64,000 bases of DNA from Streptomyces umbrinus (lineage in GTDB: Bacteria > Actinomycetota > Actinomycetes > Streptomycetales > Streptomycetaceae), in assembly GCF_030817415.1 (NCBI RefSeq), contig NZ_JAUSZI010000002.1, forward strand, positions 3,286,001-3,350,000. Direction: 5' to 3'. The notes under the pieces were generated by a model. It saw nothing but the letters and a program-made list of their open reading frames with translations, was not told where the DNA came from and made no database searches. Below, one piece after another: positions 29,194-37,730 of this stretch. The position numbers were made by a program, and so were the translations under genes. Each line of letters opens with the position of its first letter. The stretch's first letter is position 1.

Positions 29194-31404
29194 GTGGCTA
29201 CTTTTCTCTATCGACTGGGCCGTCTGACCTTCCGACGGCGTTGGCTCGTGACGTTCCTGTGGGTGGCGGTGCTGGCCGCGGTCGGCTTCGCCGCCGTCAA
29301 GGCGCCCGAGGCACCCGACACGGGGTTGTCCATGCCCGGTATCGAGTCCCAGAAGGCGTTCGACCTGATGGACCAGCGCTTCCCCGGGGCCACGGCCGAC
29401 GGGGCGAACGCGCGGGTCGTCTTCATCGCGGACGGCGGGCAGAAGATCACGGCCGCCGACAACCGGAAGACCATCGACGCGTTCGTCGAGCGGGCCGGCG
29501 ACGGTTCGCAGGTCGCCAGTGCCGTGAACCCCTTCCAGGCCGAGGCGGTCAGCAAGGACGCGACGACCGCGTACGCCACCGTCACCTACAAGGTGAAGGC
29601 CGAGGACCTCACCGACGCCGGCAAGAACCACCTCGAGAAAGCCGTCGAACAGGCCCGTGACGCGGGGCTGACCGTCGAGGTGGGCGGCACCGCGCTGGCC
29701 ACCCAGCCGTCGGCAGGCGCTACGGCGGAGATCATCGGCGTCTCGATCGCGGCCGTCGTGCTGATGATGACCTTCGGATCGCTGGCTGCCGCCGGTCTTC
29801 CGCTGCTCATCGCCGTCCTCGGCGTCGGCGTCAGCATGGCGTCGATCATGGCGCTGTCCGACGCGTTCGGACTGTCCTCGTCGACCGGGACGCTGGCCAC
29901 GATGCTCGGCCTCGCGGTGGGCATCGACTACGCGATGTTCGTCGTCTCCCGCTACCGCGAGGAGCGGGCCAACGGACACCACCCCCAGGAGGCGGCGGGC
30001 CTGGCCGCCGGCACTGCCGGATCCGCCGTCGTCTTCGCCGGGCTCACCGTCGTCATCGCGCTGGCCGGGCTCTCGGTGGTCGGTGTCCCGATGCTGACCA
30101 AGATGGGTCTTGCCGCCGCGGGCGCGGTCGTCGTCGGTGTGCTGATCGCGCTGACACTCGTCCCGGCCGTGCTCGGTTTCTGGCCCAACGCCGTTCTCTC
30201 GCGCAGGGCCCGCAGGAGCGGACGTGTCAAGGAGGGCGGCGAGAACAACGGCGGCAGCCGCTGGGCCCGCTTCGTCCTGCGCCGCCCCGTGCCCGTCCTG
30301 CTGGCCTCCGTCGCCGGACTCGGCGCACTCGCGATACCCGTGATGGACCTGCAGCTGGGCATGCCCGGGGACGAGGCCAAACCGACCTCCACCACCGAAC
30401 GCCGTGCCTACGACGACCTCGCCGACGGATTCGGCCCCGGCTTCAACGGGCCGCTGACCATCGTCGTGGACGCCAAGGGCGCCCGGGACGCGAAGACCGC
30501 CGTGGCCAAGATCTCCAAGGAGATCGGCGCCACGGAGGGAGTCGTGTCCGTCTCGCCGGCCCGGTTCAACCCGGCCGGGGACACCGCGGTCTTCTCCGCG
30601 GTCCCGGCCGACTCGCCCACCAGCGAGCGTACGAAGGGCCTCGTCCACACCATCCGTGACGAGCGGCCCGCGACCGAGGCCTCGACCGGCGCGGAGTTCG
30701 AGGTCACCGGCACCACCGCACTGAACATCGATGTCGCCCAGAAGATGCAGGACGCGCTGATCCCGTACCTGATCGTCGTGGTGGGTCTGGCGATCCTGCT
30801 CCTGCTGCTCGTGTTCCGGTCCGTCCTGGTGCCGATCAAGGCGGCGCTCGGGTTCCTGCTGTCGGTGCTCGCGGCCCTGGGTACCGTCGTCGCCGTCTTC
30901 CAGTGGGGCTGGGGTGCGGACCTGCTCGGCCTGGAGACGACCGGCCCGATCATGAGCATGACGCCGATCTTCCTGATCGGTATCGTCTTCGGGCTCGCCA
31001 TGGACTACCAGGTCTTCCTCGTGACCCGTATGCGGGAGGCGTACGTGCACGGCGACCGGCCCGGCCAGGCCGTGGTCACCGGCTTCCGGTACAGCGCCCG
31101 GGTCGTGGTCGCCGCCGCACTGATCATGATGGCGGTGTTCTCCGGATTCATCGGGGCCGGTGAATCCATGATCAAGATGATCGGCTTCGGGCTGGCCGTG
31201 GCCGTACTGTTCGACGCGTTCGTCGTCCGTATGGCGTTCGTTCCGGCGGTCCTCGCCCTGCTGGGCAAGGCTGCCTGGTGGATGCCCCGTTGGCTGGACC
31301 GGCTGCTGCCCGACATCGACGTGGAGGGCGCGGCCCTCCACCGGAAGCCCGCCGTGCCCCTCACCGTGGCCGGCACGCACGACCGGGAGTCGGCTCACGT
31401 CTGA
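29194..31404 (+). CDS. MMPL/RND family membrane transporter
   Basis: 736-residue transporter with two homologous halves. Each half has one N-terminal helix, a large external domain, and five clustered helices (about 175-345 and 525-700). Signature stretches are LGLAVGIDYAMFVVSRYREE in the first half and IVFGLAMDYQVFLVTRMRE in the second, the proton-relay GxxxDY motifs of MMPL proteins. Such transporters export lipids, antibiotics or detergents. The GTG at 29194 is preceded by GGAG. A terminator hairpin follows at 31424. Control by the linked MarR regulator is likely. Confidence 0.93.
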   Translation: MATFLYRLGRLTFRRRWLVTFLWVAVLAAVGFAAVKAPEAPDTGLSMPGIESQKAFDLMDQRFPGATADGANARVVFIADGGQKITAADNRKTIDAFVERAGDGSQVASAVNPFQAEAVSKDATTAYATVTYKVKAEDLTDAGKNHLEKAVEQARDAGLTVEVGGTALATQPSAGATAEIIGVSIAAVVLMMTFGSLAAAGLPLLIAVLGVGVSMASIMALSDAFGLSSSTGTLATMLGLAVGIDYAMFVVSRYREERANGHHPQEAAGLAAGTAGSAVVFAGLTVVIALAGLSVVGVPMLTKMGLAAAGAVVVGVLIALTLVPAVLGFWPNAVLSRRARRSGRVKEGGENNGGSRWARFVLRRPVPVLLASVAGLGALAIPVMDLQLGMPGDEAKPTSTTERRAYDDLADGFGPGFNGPLTIVVDAKGARDAKTAVAKISKEIGATEGVVSVSPARFNPAGDTAVFSAVPADSPTSERTKGLVHTIRDERPATEASTGAEFEVTGTTALNIDVAQKMQDALIPYLIVVVGLAILLLLLVFRSVLVPIKAALGFLLSVLAALGTVVAVFQWGWGADLLGLETTGPIMSMTPIFLIGIVFGLAMDYQVFLVTRMREAYVHGDRPGQAVVTGFRYSARVVVAAALIMMAVFSGFIGAGESMIKMIGFGLAVAVLFDAFVVRMAFVPAVLALLGKAAWWMPRWLDRLLPDIDVEGAALHRKPAVPLTVAGTHDRESAHV

Positions 31405-31423
31405 CCCGCATCCCGTACGCGCC

Positions 31424-31458
31424 CGAGGGCCGCCCGTGCTCGTCACGGACGGCCCTCG
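31424..31458 (+). terminator. terminator of the MMPL gene
   Basis: Two 15-base arms (31424-31438 and 31444-31458) with a single mismatch and a five-base loop, starting 19 bases after the MMPL stop codon. Confidence 0.7.
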
Positions 31459-31521
31459 TCGGCCGGTACGCACGGGCCGTCACCCACCATGGCCCCAGCT
31501 CACTTCCCACCGGAGAGTCCG

Positions 31522-32703
31522 ATGATCACCAGCTGGCAGCGGTACGCCAAGGACCATCCCCGCGTCGTCGACGTGGTGGTGATCGTGCAGCTCCACGCCG
31601 CCGTCGTCCTGGGAAGCGCGTTCACCACGGCAGCAGACTCCCGGACGAAGGGATCGCTCGGTCTCGGCGTGCTGCTGGGCGGCATCGCCTGCGTCGCCCT
31701 GCTGTGGCACCGGAGCCACCCCCGTACCGTCGTCGCGGTGACCGCGATCTGCGGCAACACCGCCGGGGCGGTCGGCTATCTGCTCACCCCGCTGCTGCTG
31801 GCACCGGTCATGGCCGCGCTGTACTGGCTGGCCGTCCACACCGACCGCAGGACCGCACGCGTCCACTGCCTCGCCGTCACCGCCCTGCTGGTGGCCACGG
31901 CGATGCTCTTCGACCAGTACGGCCATCCGCTGGCCCTCAAGACGATCGGCCCCGCCGCCTGGGTGGTGCTGCCGATCGCCTGGGGTACGGCTTCCCGGCT
32001 GCGGAGCGCCTATCTGGAGGCCGTGCAGGCCCGCGCCGAACACGCGGAGCGCACCCGTGAGGAGGAGGCGCGCCACCGGGTCGCCGAGGAGCGCATGCGC
32101 ATCGCCCGCGAACTGCACGACGTGGTCGCCCACCACATGGCGCTGGCCAACGCACTGGCCGGCACCGCCGCACACCTCGCGGCCAGCCGCCCCGAGCAGA
32201 CGGAGCGGATCCTCGCCGACCTGGTCGGCACCACCTCCACCGCGCTGCGCGAACTGAAGGCCACCGTCGGCCTGTTGCGCCGGCCCGACGACTCGGAGGC
32301 ACCCCTGGAACCCGCCCCCGGACTCGGGCGGCTGACCGAGCTGGCCACCGCGTTCGCCTCCGCCGGGCTGACGGTCGACATAGTCACCGAGGGCGACTGG
32401 CGGCCGCTCTCACCGGGCGTGGATCTGACAGCGTTCCGGATCGTGCAGGAAGCACTCACCAACGTCACCAAGCACGCGTCCGCGCGGGCCGCGCAGGTGA
32501 CACTGGCGTACACGCACGACCGGCTGACCGTCACGGTCACCGACGACGGATCCGGGGACACTCCCGTGGCACCCTCCCCGAGCGGCGGCTTCGGCCTCAT
32601 CGGCATGCGAGAACGTGCCCACTCCGTCGGCGGCCGCGTCCGGACGGGACCCCGCCCCGAGGGCGGCTTCAGCGTCACCGGCGAACTGCCGATCCATCTC
32701 TGA
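31522..32703 (+). CDS. sensor histidine kinase, NarL-partner (HisKA_3) type
   Basis: 393 residues. Four to five N-terminal membrane helices (to about 160) act as the sensor. A short coiled coil (RAEHAERTREEEARHRVAEE) follows, then the dimerisation/phosphoacceptor motif ARELHDVVAHHM with His199, and an HATPase domain with the N-box ALTNVTKHA and G-box GFGLIGMRERA. GGAG sits six bases before the ATG at 31522. It is encoded 53 bp upstream of its response regulator. The signal is unknown. Confidence 0.92.
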   Translation: MITSWQRYAKDHPRVVDVVVIVQLHAAVVLGSAFTTAADSRTKGSLGLGVLLGGIACVALLWHRSHPRTVVAVTAICGNTAGAVGYLLTPLLLAPVMAALYWLAVHTDRRTARVHCLAVTALLVATAMLFDQYGHPLALKTIGPAAWVVLPIAWGTASRLRSAYLEAVQARAEHAERTREEEARHRVAEERMRIARELHDVVAHHMALANALAGTAAHLAASRPEQTERILADLVGTTSTALRELKATVGLLRRPDDSEAPLEPAPGLGRLTELATAFASAGLTVDIVTEGDWRPLSPGVDLTAFRIVQEALTNVTKHASARAAQVTLAYTHDRLTVTVTDDGSGDTPVAPSPSGGFGLIGMRERAHSVGGRVRTGPRPEGGFSVTGELPIHL

Positions 32704-32756
32704 CCCCGACCCCGACCCCCGGCCGCAACTACGACCCCGGAAGCGAACCGAATCAG

Positions 32757-33437
32757 ATGACCATCCGCGTCCTGCTCGCCGACGACCAAGCCCTGTTGAG
32801 AGCGACCTTCCGGATCCTGATCGACTCCTGCGACGACATGGAGGTGGTCGGCGAGGCGACGGACGGCAAGGAGGCCGTCGGGCTCACCCACACCCTCCGC
32901 CCCGACGTCGTCCTCATGGACATCCGGATGCCCGGCTCCGACGGTCTGGGCGCCACCACCGCGATCTGCGCCGACCCGGACCTCTCGGGCACCCGGGTCC
33001 TCATCCTCACGACCTTCGAGACCGACGAGTACGTGGCCCGGGCCCTGCGCGCCGGCGCGAGCGGCTTCCTCGGCAAGGACGTCACCGCCGACGTGCTCCT
33101 CGACGGCATCCGGACGGTGTCCGTCGGCGAGTCCCTGCTCTCCCCGCTCGCCACGCGCTCCCTCATCACCCGCTTCCTCGCCGCCCCCACGCCCGCCGAC
33201 CGGCTGGCGGCGCCCGAACTCCTCGCCACCCTGACGGCCCGCGAACGGCAGGTCATGGCGCTGGCCGCCGAGGGAAGGTCCAACGACGAGATCGCCGAGA
33301 GCCTCTTCGTCAGCCCTCTGACCGTACGTACGCACGTGCATCGCGCGATGACGAAGCTGGGCGCCCGCGACCGGGCCCAACTGGTCGTCATCGCCTACCA
33401 GTCCGGGCTCGTGCAGGCCCCGCCGCCCGCGTCCTGA
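32757..33437 (+). CDS. NarL/FixJ family response regulator
   Basis: 226 residues. The receiver domain carries acidic residues DD at 9-10, phospho-acceptor Asp55 in VVLMDIRMP, and Lys in GFLGKDV. The LuxR-type HTH (about 158-215) contains LTARERQVMALAAEGRSNDEIAESLFVSPLTVRTHV. It is the partner of the preceding kinase; the pair forms a two-gene operon closed by a hairpin at 33440-33473. Confidence 0.94.
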   Translation: MTIRVLLADDQALLRATFRILIDSCDDMEVVGEATDGKEAVGLTHTLRPDVVLMDIRMPGSDGLGATTAICADPDLSGTRVLILTTFETDEYVARALRAGASGFLGKDVTADVLLDGIRTVSVGESLLSPLATRSLITRFLAAPTPADRLAAPELLATLTARERQVMALAAEGRSNDEIAESLFVSPLTVRTHVHRAMTKLGARDRAQLVVIAYQSGLVQAPPPAS

Positions 33438-33439
33438 TC

Positions 33440-33473
33440 CGGCCCGTGGGACGTGCGCGTCCCACGGGCCGGT
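33440..33473. terminator. bidirectional terminator between convergent genes
   Basis: A perfect 14-bp stem (33440-33453 with 33460-33473) and six-base loop lie in the 40 bp between the response regulator and the YcnI-like gene. Confidence 0.8.
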
Positions 33474-33477
33474 GGGA

Positions 33478-34200
33478 TCAGCTCCCCGCTGCGGAGGCGC
33501 GGCGGTTCGTCAGCCACCACGCTCCGGCACCGAGGACCAGCACCGCCACGACCACTCCGCCGACGACGAGGCTCATGGGCGTTCCGTCGTCGTCCTTCTT
33601 CGTGTCGGCCGCGGCCGCCGTGGCCCCGGACTCGGAAGGCGTCGCGGTGACCGACGGGGTCGGGCTGGGCGTCGGGCTCGCGGTCGGGCTGGGACTGATC
33701 GGCTTCGCGCCCGGTGCGGCCGCCTTCAACTTGAGGAGCGGGGCGGGCTGTTCGGGCTCCTCACCGCCCTTGGGCAGCTCGATCCAGCGCGAGACCTTCC
33801 CGTCGCTGTAGGTGTCGATGGTCTTGAACGCCACTTCCTCGACGTCCGGGAGCTGGCGGATCCTGACCTTGTACTCGGCGTCGACGCCGGTCTTGAGCGG
33901 GGTGCCGCCCACGACGTAACCGTCGTCGGTGGTCTTCAACTGCCAGCCCTTGGGGGCCTCTTCGAGCGTCACGTCGGCCGGTGCGATCCCCTCGGGCAGC
34001 ACGACGCGCACCTCGCGGAAGCCCGCGGAGGAGGACTCCGCCTCGCAGACGACCGTGAGGGTGACGTTCTCGGCAAGGGCCTCCGCCTTGTCGGCCTCGA
34101 CCTCCGTGTGCGCCGAGGCGGGACCGGCCAGCGCGAGGACGGCCGTGAGCGCGGCGGCGCCGGTCAGTGCGACACGACGCCCGTTGAGGGACAGGGACAT
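33478..34200 (-). CDS. YcnI-like (DUF1775) secreted copper-binding protein
   Basis: 240 residues. The signal peptide is cleaved after GPASA, leaving an N-terminal His (HTEVEADKAEA). YcnI proteins bind Cu(II) through this His with a nearby Glu and a conserved Trp, here probably the Trp in APKGWQ. The domain ends near 150 and is followed by a Pro/Ser/Thr linker, a membrane helix (SLVVGGVVVAVLVLGAGAWW) and a basic tail, so the protein is anchored outside the membrane. It overlaps the upstream membrane-protein gene by 37 bp. Role inferred: copper trafficking. Confidence 0.88.
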   Translation of the reverse strand: MSLSLNGRRVALTGAAALTAVLALAGPASAHTEVEADKAEALAENVTLTVVCEAESSSAGFREVRVVLPEGIAPADVTLEEAPKGWQLKTTDDGYVVGGTPLKTGVDAEYKVRIRQLPDVEEVAFKTIDTYSDGKVSRWIELPKGGEEPEQPAPLLKLKAAAPGAKPISPSPTASPTPSPTPSVTATPSESGATAAAADTKKDDDGTPMSLVVGGVVVAVLVLGAGAWWLTNRRASAAGS

Positions 34201-34931
34201 GGTGGAACTCCTTGGCTGTGGAACCGGGCGGGCCGAGGCCGGGCCCGGGTGAGGGGGACGACGGGGACGGGTGTCCGTCCCGGGGGTCCCCTGCGCACCA
34301 GCGCGTGTTCCAGGGTCCAGGTCCGTGCTCCTGCCGGGAGTTCGAAGGAGCCGGCGAGCGGTACGGGCGGCGGCCGGTGGGCGGTGGCGACGGCCGCGCC
34401 CGGCAGGAACCGGGCCATGACCGCCGCCGCGGCCGCGCGCAGCGTCCGGCCGGTGGCCAGGGCCGCCGCGACCGCGGTGTCGGCCCGGTGGAGCAGCCAG
34501 GCGACGACGAGGGCGGCGACGACGTGCGCGGTCGTCATGGCCGTTTCGGAGGCGTGCTGCCAGGGGTGTCCGCCGGAGCCCGTCGTCATGGCGTCGTGCC
34601 GGGCGTGGGCCATGTGTCCCATGCCGGCGCGGTGGCCACCCGCCGTCGTGAGCGCGAGATGCATCGCGGCCTGTGCCGCCAGGGTGCATCCGACGACCGC
34701 GAGCAGTCCGGGGCGGCGGCGGGCGAAGGGCCGTACGACGACGAACTGCGCGACGGCGAAGGCGGTCACTAGCAGCCACGGCACCTGCCCGCCCTCGACC
34801 GCGTGATGGCCGACGGCGGCGAGCACACTGCCGACGAGGGCGAACGTCACGGCCCGGACCCGGGCGCCCGCGCGACTCGGCCGGGAGCCCTGGCTCCGGC
34901 CGTCGCACTGCGTCACATGGTCACCTGGCAC
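34164..34931 (-). CDS. His/Met-rich integral membrane protein linked to the YcnI-like protein
   Basis: 255 residues with about four hydrophobic segments (around 28-48, 53-70, 75-95 and 130-150). The third is followed by a loop rich in His and Met: GGHRAGMGHMAHARHDAMTT. Such clusters often coordinate copper. The C-terminal part is Arg/Pro-rich. The gene overlaps the YcnI-like gene by 37 bp in the same orientation, a common arrangement for copper-handling operons in actinobacteria. I do not recognise a named family. The GTG at 34931 is the first possible start; the GTG at 34916 is also possible. Confidence 0.7.
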   Translation of the reverse strand: MPGDHVTQCDGRSQGSRPSRAGARVRAVTFALVGSVLAAVGHHAVEGGQVPWLLVTAFAVAQFVVVRPFARRRPGLLAVVGCTLAAQAAMHLALTTAGGHRAGMGHMAHARHDAMTTGSGGHPWQHASETAMTTAHVVAALVVAWLLHRADTAVAAALATGRTLRAAAAAVMARFLPGAAVATAHRPPPVPLAGSFELPAGARTWTLEHALVRRGPPGRTPVPVVPLTRARPRPARFHSQGVPPCPCPSTGVVSH

Positions 34932-35053
34932 GGTCGCCCATCATCCTCCGCCGCGTTCACCTTGTCGCATACGTCTACGTCAGAGGTGATGGGGCCGTTC
35001 ACCCGGGTCGGACCGGGCGGAACCCGCCGGTGTTCGGGCGGGGCGGGAGCGGT

Positions 35054-35533
35054 TCAGTCCGCCGTGCCGAGGGACCAGCTCGGGACGCTCCCCGCGAGGC
35101 GGCACGTGAGGAAGTACAGGGGTATCGGCGGGGTGTAGGGCGAGCCTCCCGCAGGGCTGTGGATCAGCCGGGGCCGGTCCGCCCAGGGGCCGCGGCGGGC
35201 GCGTGTCCAGGACGGGTCGGCCAGGTGCGCGCCGACGGTGTACGTCGTGGAGGGCGGCCAGCTGACGCCGATGTGGGACCCGGAGGGGACGATCCACCAC
35301 CAGCGCTCCTCGCCCTCGAAGTCGTCGGCGAAGACACAGCCCACGCGGGGCAGGGAGTTCATGATGCGTTCGCCGTGCTCGCGGGACGTGGTCACGGCGT
35401 CGCAGCCCAGCCCGGCGCGCAGCTGGGCGGGGATGACCAGACGGCCGGGATTCCCGGACGGGAAGGTGGCGGAGGGGCGCAGCCGCGAGCCGTAGGTGCG
35501 AGGCCGCGGTTCAGGGGCGTGCTGCAGTTCCAT
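35054..35533 (-). CDS. conserved hypothetical protein
   Basis: 159 residues with no membrane segment. The core GRLVIPAQLRAGLGCDAVTTSREHGERIMNSLPRVGCVFADDFEGEERWWWIVPSGSHIGVSW has a striking WWWIVPSGS stretch. I do not recognise the family with confidence. It begins inside the 3' end of the anti-sigma-type ATPase gene (23-bp overlap), so the two are likely co-expressed and the product may act in the same regulatory circuit. Confidence 0.7.
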   Translation of the reverse strand: MELQHAPEPRPRTYGSRLRPSATFPSGNPGRLVIPAQLRAGLGCDAVTTSREHGERIMNSLPRVGCVFADDFEGEERWWWIVPSGSHIGVSWPPSTTYTVGAHLADPSWTRARRGPWADRPRLIHSPAGGSPYTPPIPLYFLTCRLAGSVPSWSLGTAD

Positions 35534-36173
35534 GAGGCAGGTGTCCTTCGGCCGAGTGGGGGTTGGGCCGGGTGAGGTGCGTGGTGGGCGCGCGCCCGGT
35601 CGAGGCGGGTTCGTGCGTGAGGGGTGCGCGCCCGGTGGAGGGGGGTTCTCGTGACTCCGACGACGTCGGCTGCGGCGGCACCGACCGCAGCGACACCGGC
35701 GGGGAGGACGCCGGCGGTGACGGCACCGGCTGGGAGGGCAGGACGGCCCAGACGACGCGTCCGGAACCGTTCACGCTGTCCTTGACGCCCCAGTCGCTGC
35801 TGACCACGCCGACGAGCATCAGTCCGCGGCCGCCCTGGTCGTCGGGCCCCGCACTGCGCTGTGCGGGGAGCGTCAGGCCGCGGTTCTGGTCCTCGATCTC
35901 GATGTGGAGCCGTCCGCCCGCGGTGCGCAGTCTGCAGACGATCCACTCGCTCGCCGTGTGCGTCAGCGCGTTGGTGACCAGCTCGGAGGTCACCAGGACA
36001 GCGTTGTCGCAAGTTTCGGGGCTCACGCCCCATTCGCTCAGCAGTTCGCGCACGTTCCTGCGGGCCACTCCCACCGAGGCGGGTGTCGGGGAGAGTCCGA
36101 ACACGCCCGCTCTGTGGGGGTGTTCGCTCGCGGGCAGTCGGCCCAATGGCTTGGGGAGGGAGGGCGGAGCCAT
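35511..36173 (-). CDS. RsbW/SpoIIAB-like ATP-binding protein
   Basis: 220 residues. An HATPase_c fold (about 25-145) has the N-box ELVTNALTH, G1-like IEDQNRG and GGRGLMLV, as in the small anti-sigma-factor kinases abundant in Streptomyces. A disordered Pro/Ser/Thr tail of about 70 residues follows. It is transcribed divergently from the XRE regulator gene at 36481, the arrangement of WhiJ/AbaA-like loci in which such ATPases accompany a DNA-binding protein and a DUF397 protein. The ATG at 36173 has GAAAGGCG upstream. Confidence 0.88.
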   Translation of the reverse strand: MAPPSLPKPLGRLPASEHPHRAGVFGLSPTPASVGVARRNVRELLSEWGVSPETCDNAVLVTSELVTNALTHTASEWIVCRLRTAGGRLHIEIEDQNRGLTLPAQRSAGPDDQGGRGLMLVGVVSSDWGVKDSVNGSGRVVWAVLPSQPVPSPPASSPPVSLRSVPPQPTSSESREPPSTGRAPLTHEPASTGRAPTTHLTRPNPHSAEGHLPHGTAARP

Positions 36174-36480
36174 CGCCGTTCGCCTTTCTTCTGCCTTCGC
36201 ACCGGGGGTCGGGCCAGTGCCGGTACCGCTTGATCCGGTTCCGCCGCGAGGCGCGTACAACCCGTTGCGCACGGTGACGAATCGCAGCCTGTTCTCCCCC
36301 AACTGGGCCGCGTCGTCTCGCCGTTCACCGGACCGGGACGGTACGCCCCACTGTGACACCTGCCAACAACACCCCGCAACCGACAAGTTGAAAATTGCAA
36401 TTCGACAGGTGCATGCTTCCCCCGTCGAACGGATGATCGTGACAGACTGCGACCTCGAACCCGCTGTGAGGGGGTAAGCC

Positions 36481-37356
36481 GTGACCGCTGAAACCGACTG
36501 GGGCGGCGCGCCCTCCGTCCTTCGCATGATCCTCGGCAGGCAACTGGAGGAGCTGCGCACCCGCGCCGGACTGACGTTCGAGGAGGCGGGTACGGCGATC
36601 GGGGTCAGCCACTCCACGATCCGCCGGATGGAAGCCGCGAAGGTGGCCCGGCTCAGGCTCCCGGACGCCGAGAAACTGCTCCAGGTGTATGGCGTCACCG
36701 ACCAGCAGGAGATCGACACCTTCCTCAAATCGGTCCGCGAGGCCAACAAGCGCGGCTGGTGGCACACCTACCGTGACGTGCTGCCGGACTGGTTCGCGGC
36801 CTATCTGAGCCTGGAGCAGGCGGCGCTGCAGATCCGCGCGTACGAGGCCCAGTTCGTGCACGGCCTGCTCCAGACCGAGGAGTACGCCCGGGCCCTGCTG
36901 GGCGCCGGGAATCCGCACGCCGCGACCGAGGCGACGGAGCGCAGGGTCGCGCTGCGGATGCGGCGCCAGGAGCTGCTGTCGCGTCCCTCGCCGCCGCGCG
37001 TGTGGATCGTGATGGACGAGACCGTGCTGCGCTGGCCGGTCGGCGGAGCCGAGGTGATGCGCGCCCAGATCGACCATCTGATCGCGGTCAACTCGCTACC
37101 CCAAGTGACATTGCAGATCATGCCGTTCAAGAACGGGCCGCATCCGGCGATGCGGGCGGGGGCTTTCCATCTCTTCCGGTTCCGGGCGCGCGAACTGCCG
37201 GACATCGTCTACCTGAACGGTTTGGTGGGCGCTGTCTATCTGGACAAGGACGACGACGTCCTGGTCTATCGCGAGGCTCTGGACCGGCTGGGCGCGCAGG
37301 CGACGCCCGCCAGAAAGACCGAGGCTCTCCTCGGTGCGATTCGCAAGGAGCTCTGA
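36481..37356 (+). CDS. XRE-type regulator with DUF5753 domain (WhiJ/AbaA-like)
   Basis: 291 residues. The N-terminal helix-turn-helix (about 18-70) contains LEELRTRAGLTFEEAGTAIGVSHSTIRRMEAAK. The DUF5753 domain (about 100-280) contains FVHGLLQTEEYARALLGAG and VMDETVLRW. This is the standard architecture of the large Streptomyces family that includes WhiJ, involved in the timing of development. The start is a GTG at 36481. The DUF397 gene begins two bases after its stop, making a two-gene operon. Confidence 0.93.
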   Translation: MTAETDWGGAPSVLRMILGRQLEELRTRAGLTFEEAGTAIGVSHSTIRRMEAAKVARLRLPDAEKLLQVYGVTDQQEIDTFLKSVREANKRGWWHTYRDVLPDWFAAYLSLEQAALQIRAYEAQFVHGLLQTEEYARALLGAGNPHAATEATERRVALRMRRQELLSRPSPPRVWIVMDETVLRWPVGGAEVMRAQIDHLIAVNSLPQVTLQIMPFKNGPHPAMRAGAFHLFRFRARELPDIVYLNGLVGAVYLDKDDDVLVYREALDRLGAQATPARKTEALLGAIRKEL

Positions 37357-37357
37357 C

Positions 37358-37609
37358 GTGCACCACCACATACGCGACGGACACATACGCAACGGCATGC
37401 CGTCCCGGGACCTCGGCACACGCGGCTGGTACAAGCCGTGGAGCGACGACGCGGGCGGCGCCTGCGTCGAGGCGAAGAAGCTCGGCGACGGCCGGGTCGC
37501 CCTGCGCCAGTCGACCGATCCCGACGGCCCCGCGCTGGTCTTCACGCCCCGCGAGATGACGAGTTTCCTGTCGGGCGTGAAGGCGGGTGCCGCCGACTTC
37601 CTGCTCTGA
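37358..37609 (+). CDS. DUF397 protein
   Basis: 83-residue small protein with the DUF397 pattern: a W-K-S-like opening (here WYKPWSDDAGGACVEAKKL), the central VALRQSTDPDGPALVFTPREM and a C-terminal FLSGVKAGAADFLL. These proteins are partners of XRE/DUF5753 regulators. The GTG at 37358 follows AAGGAG with seven-base spacing. The first DUF397 serine motif is partly degenerate, suggesting a divergent copy. Confidence 0.9.
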   Translation: MHHHIRDGHIRNGMPSRDLGTRGWYKPWSDDAGGACVEAKKLGDGRVALRQSTDPDGPALVFTPREMTSFLSGVKAGAADFLL

Positions 37610-37730
37610 GGCACCCCCTGGTTCCCGCACACAGACTTCCCTGGTTTCCTGAACACTTCTGCTTTGATCAACACCCTTGATTTTCCTGAGCGTTGACTTC
37701 GAACCCGACGACCTGACAGGAGGGGCGGCT

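Noticed and set aside
28270..31473. 1067-codon minus-strand open frame across the MMPL gene
   Set aside because: It is a GC-bias shadow: its translation is full of Arg, His, Asp and Gly with no recognisable domain, while the plus strand encodes a perfect MMPL transporter.
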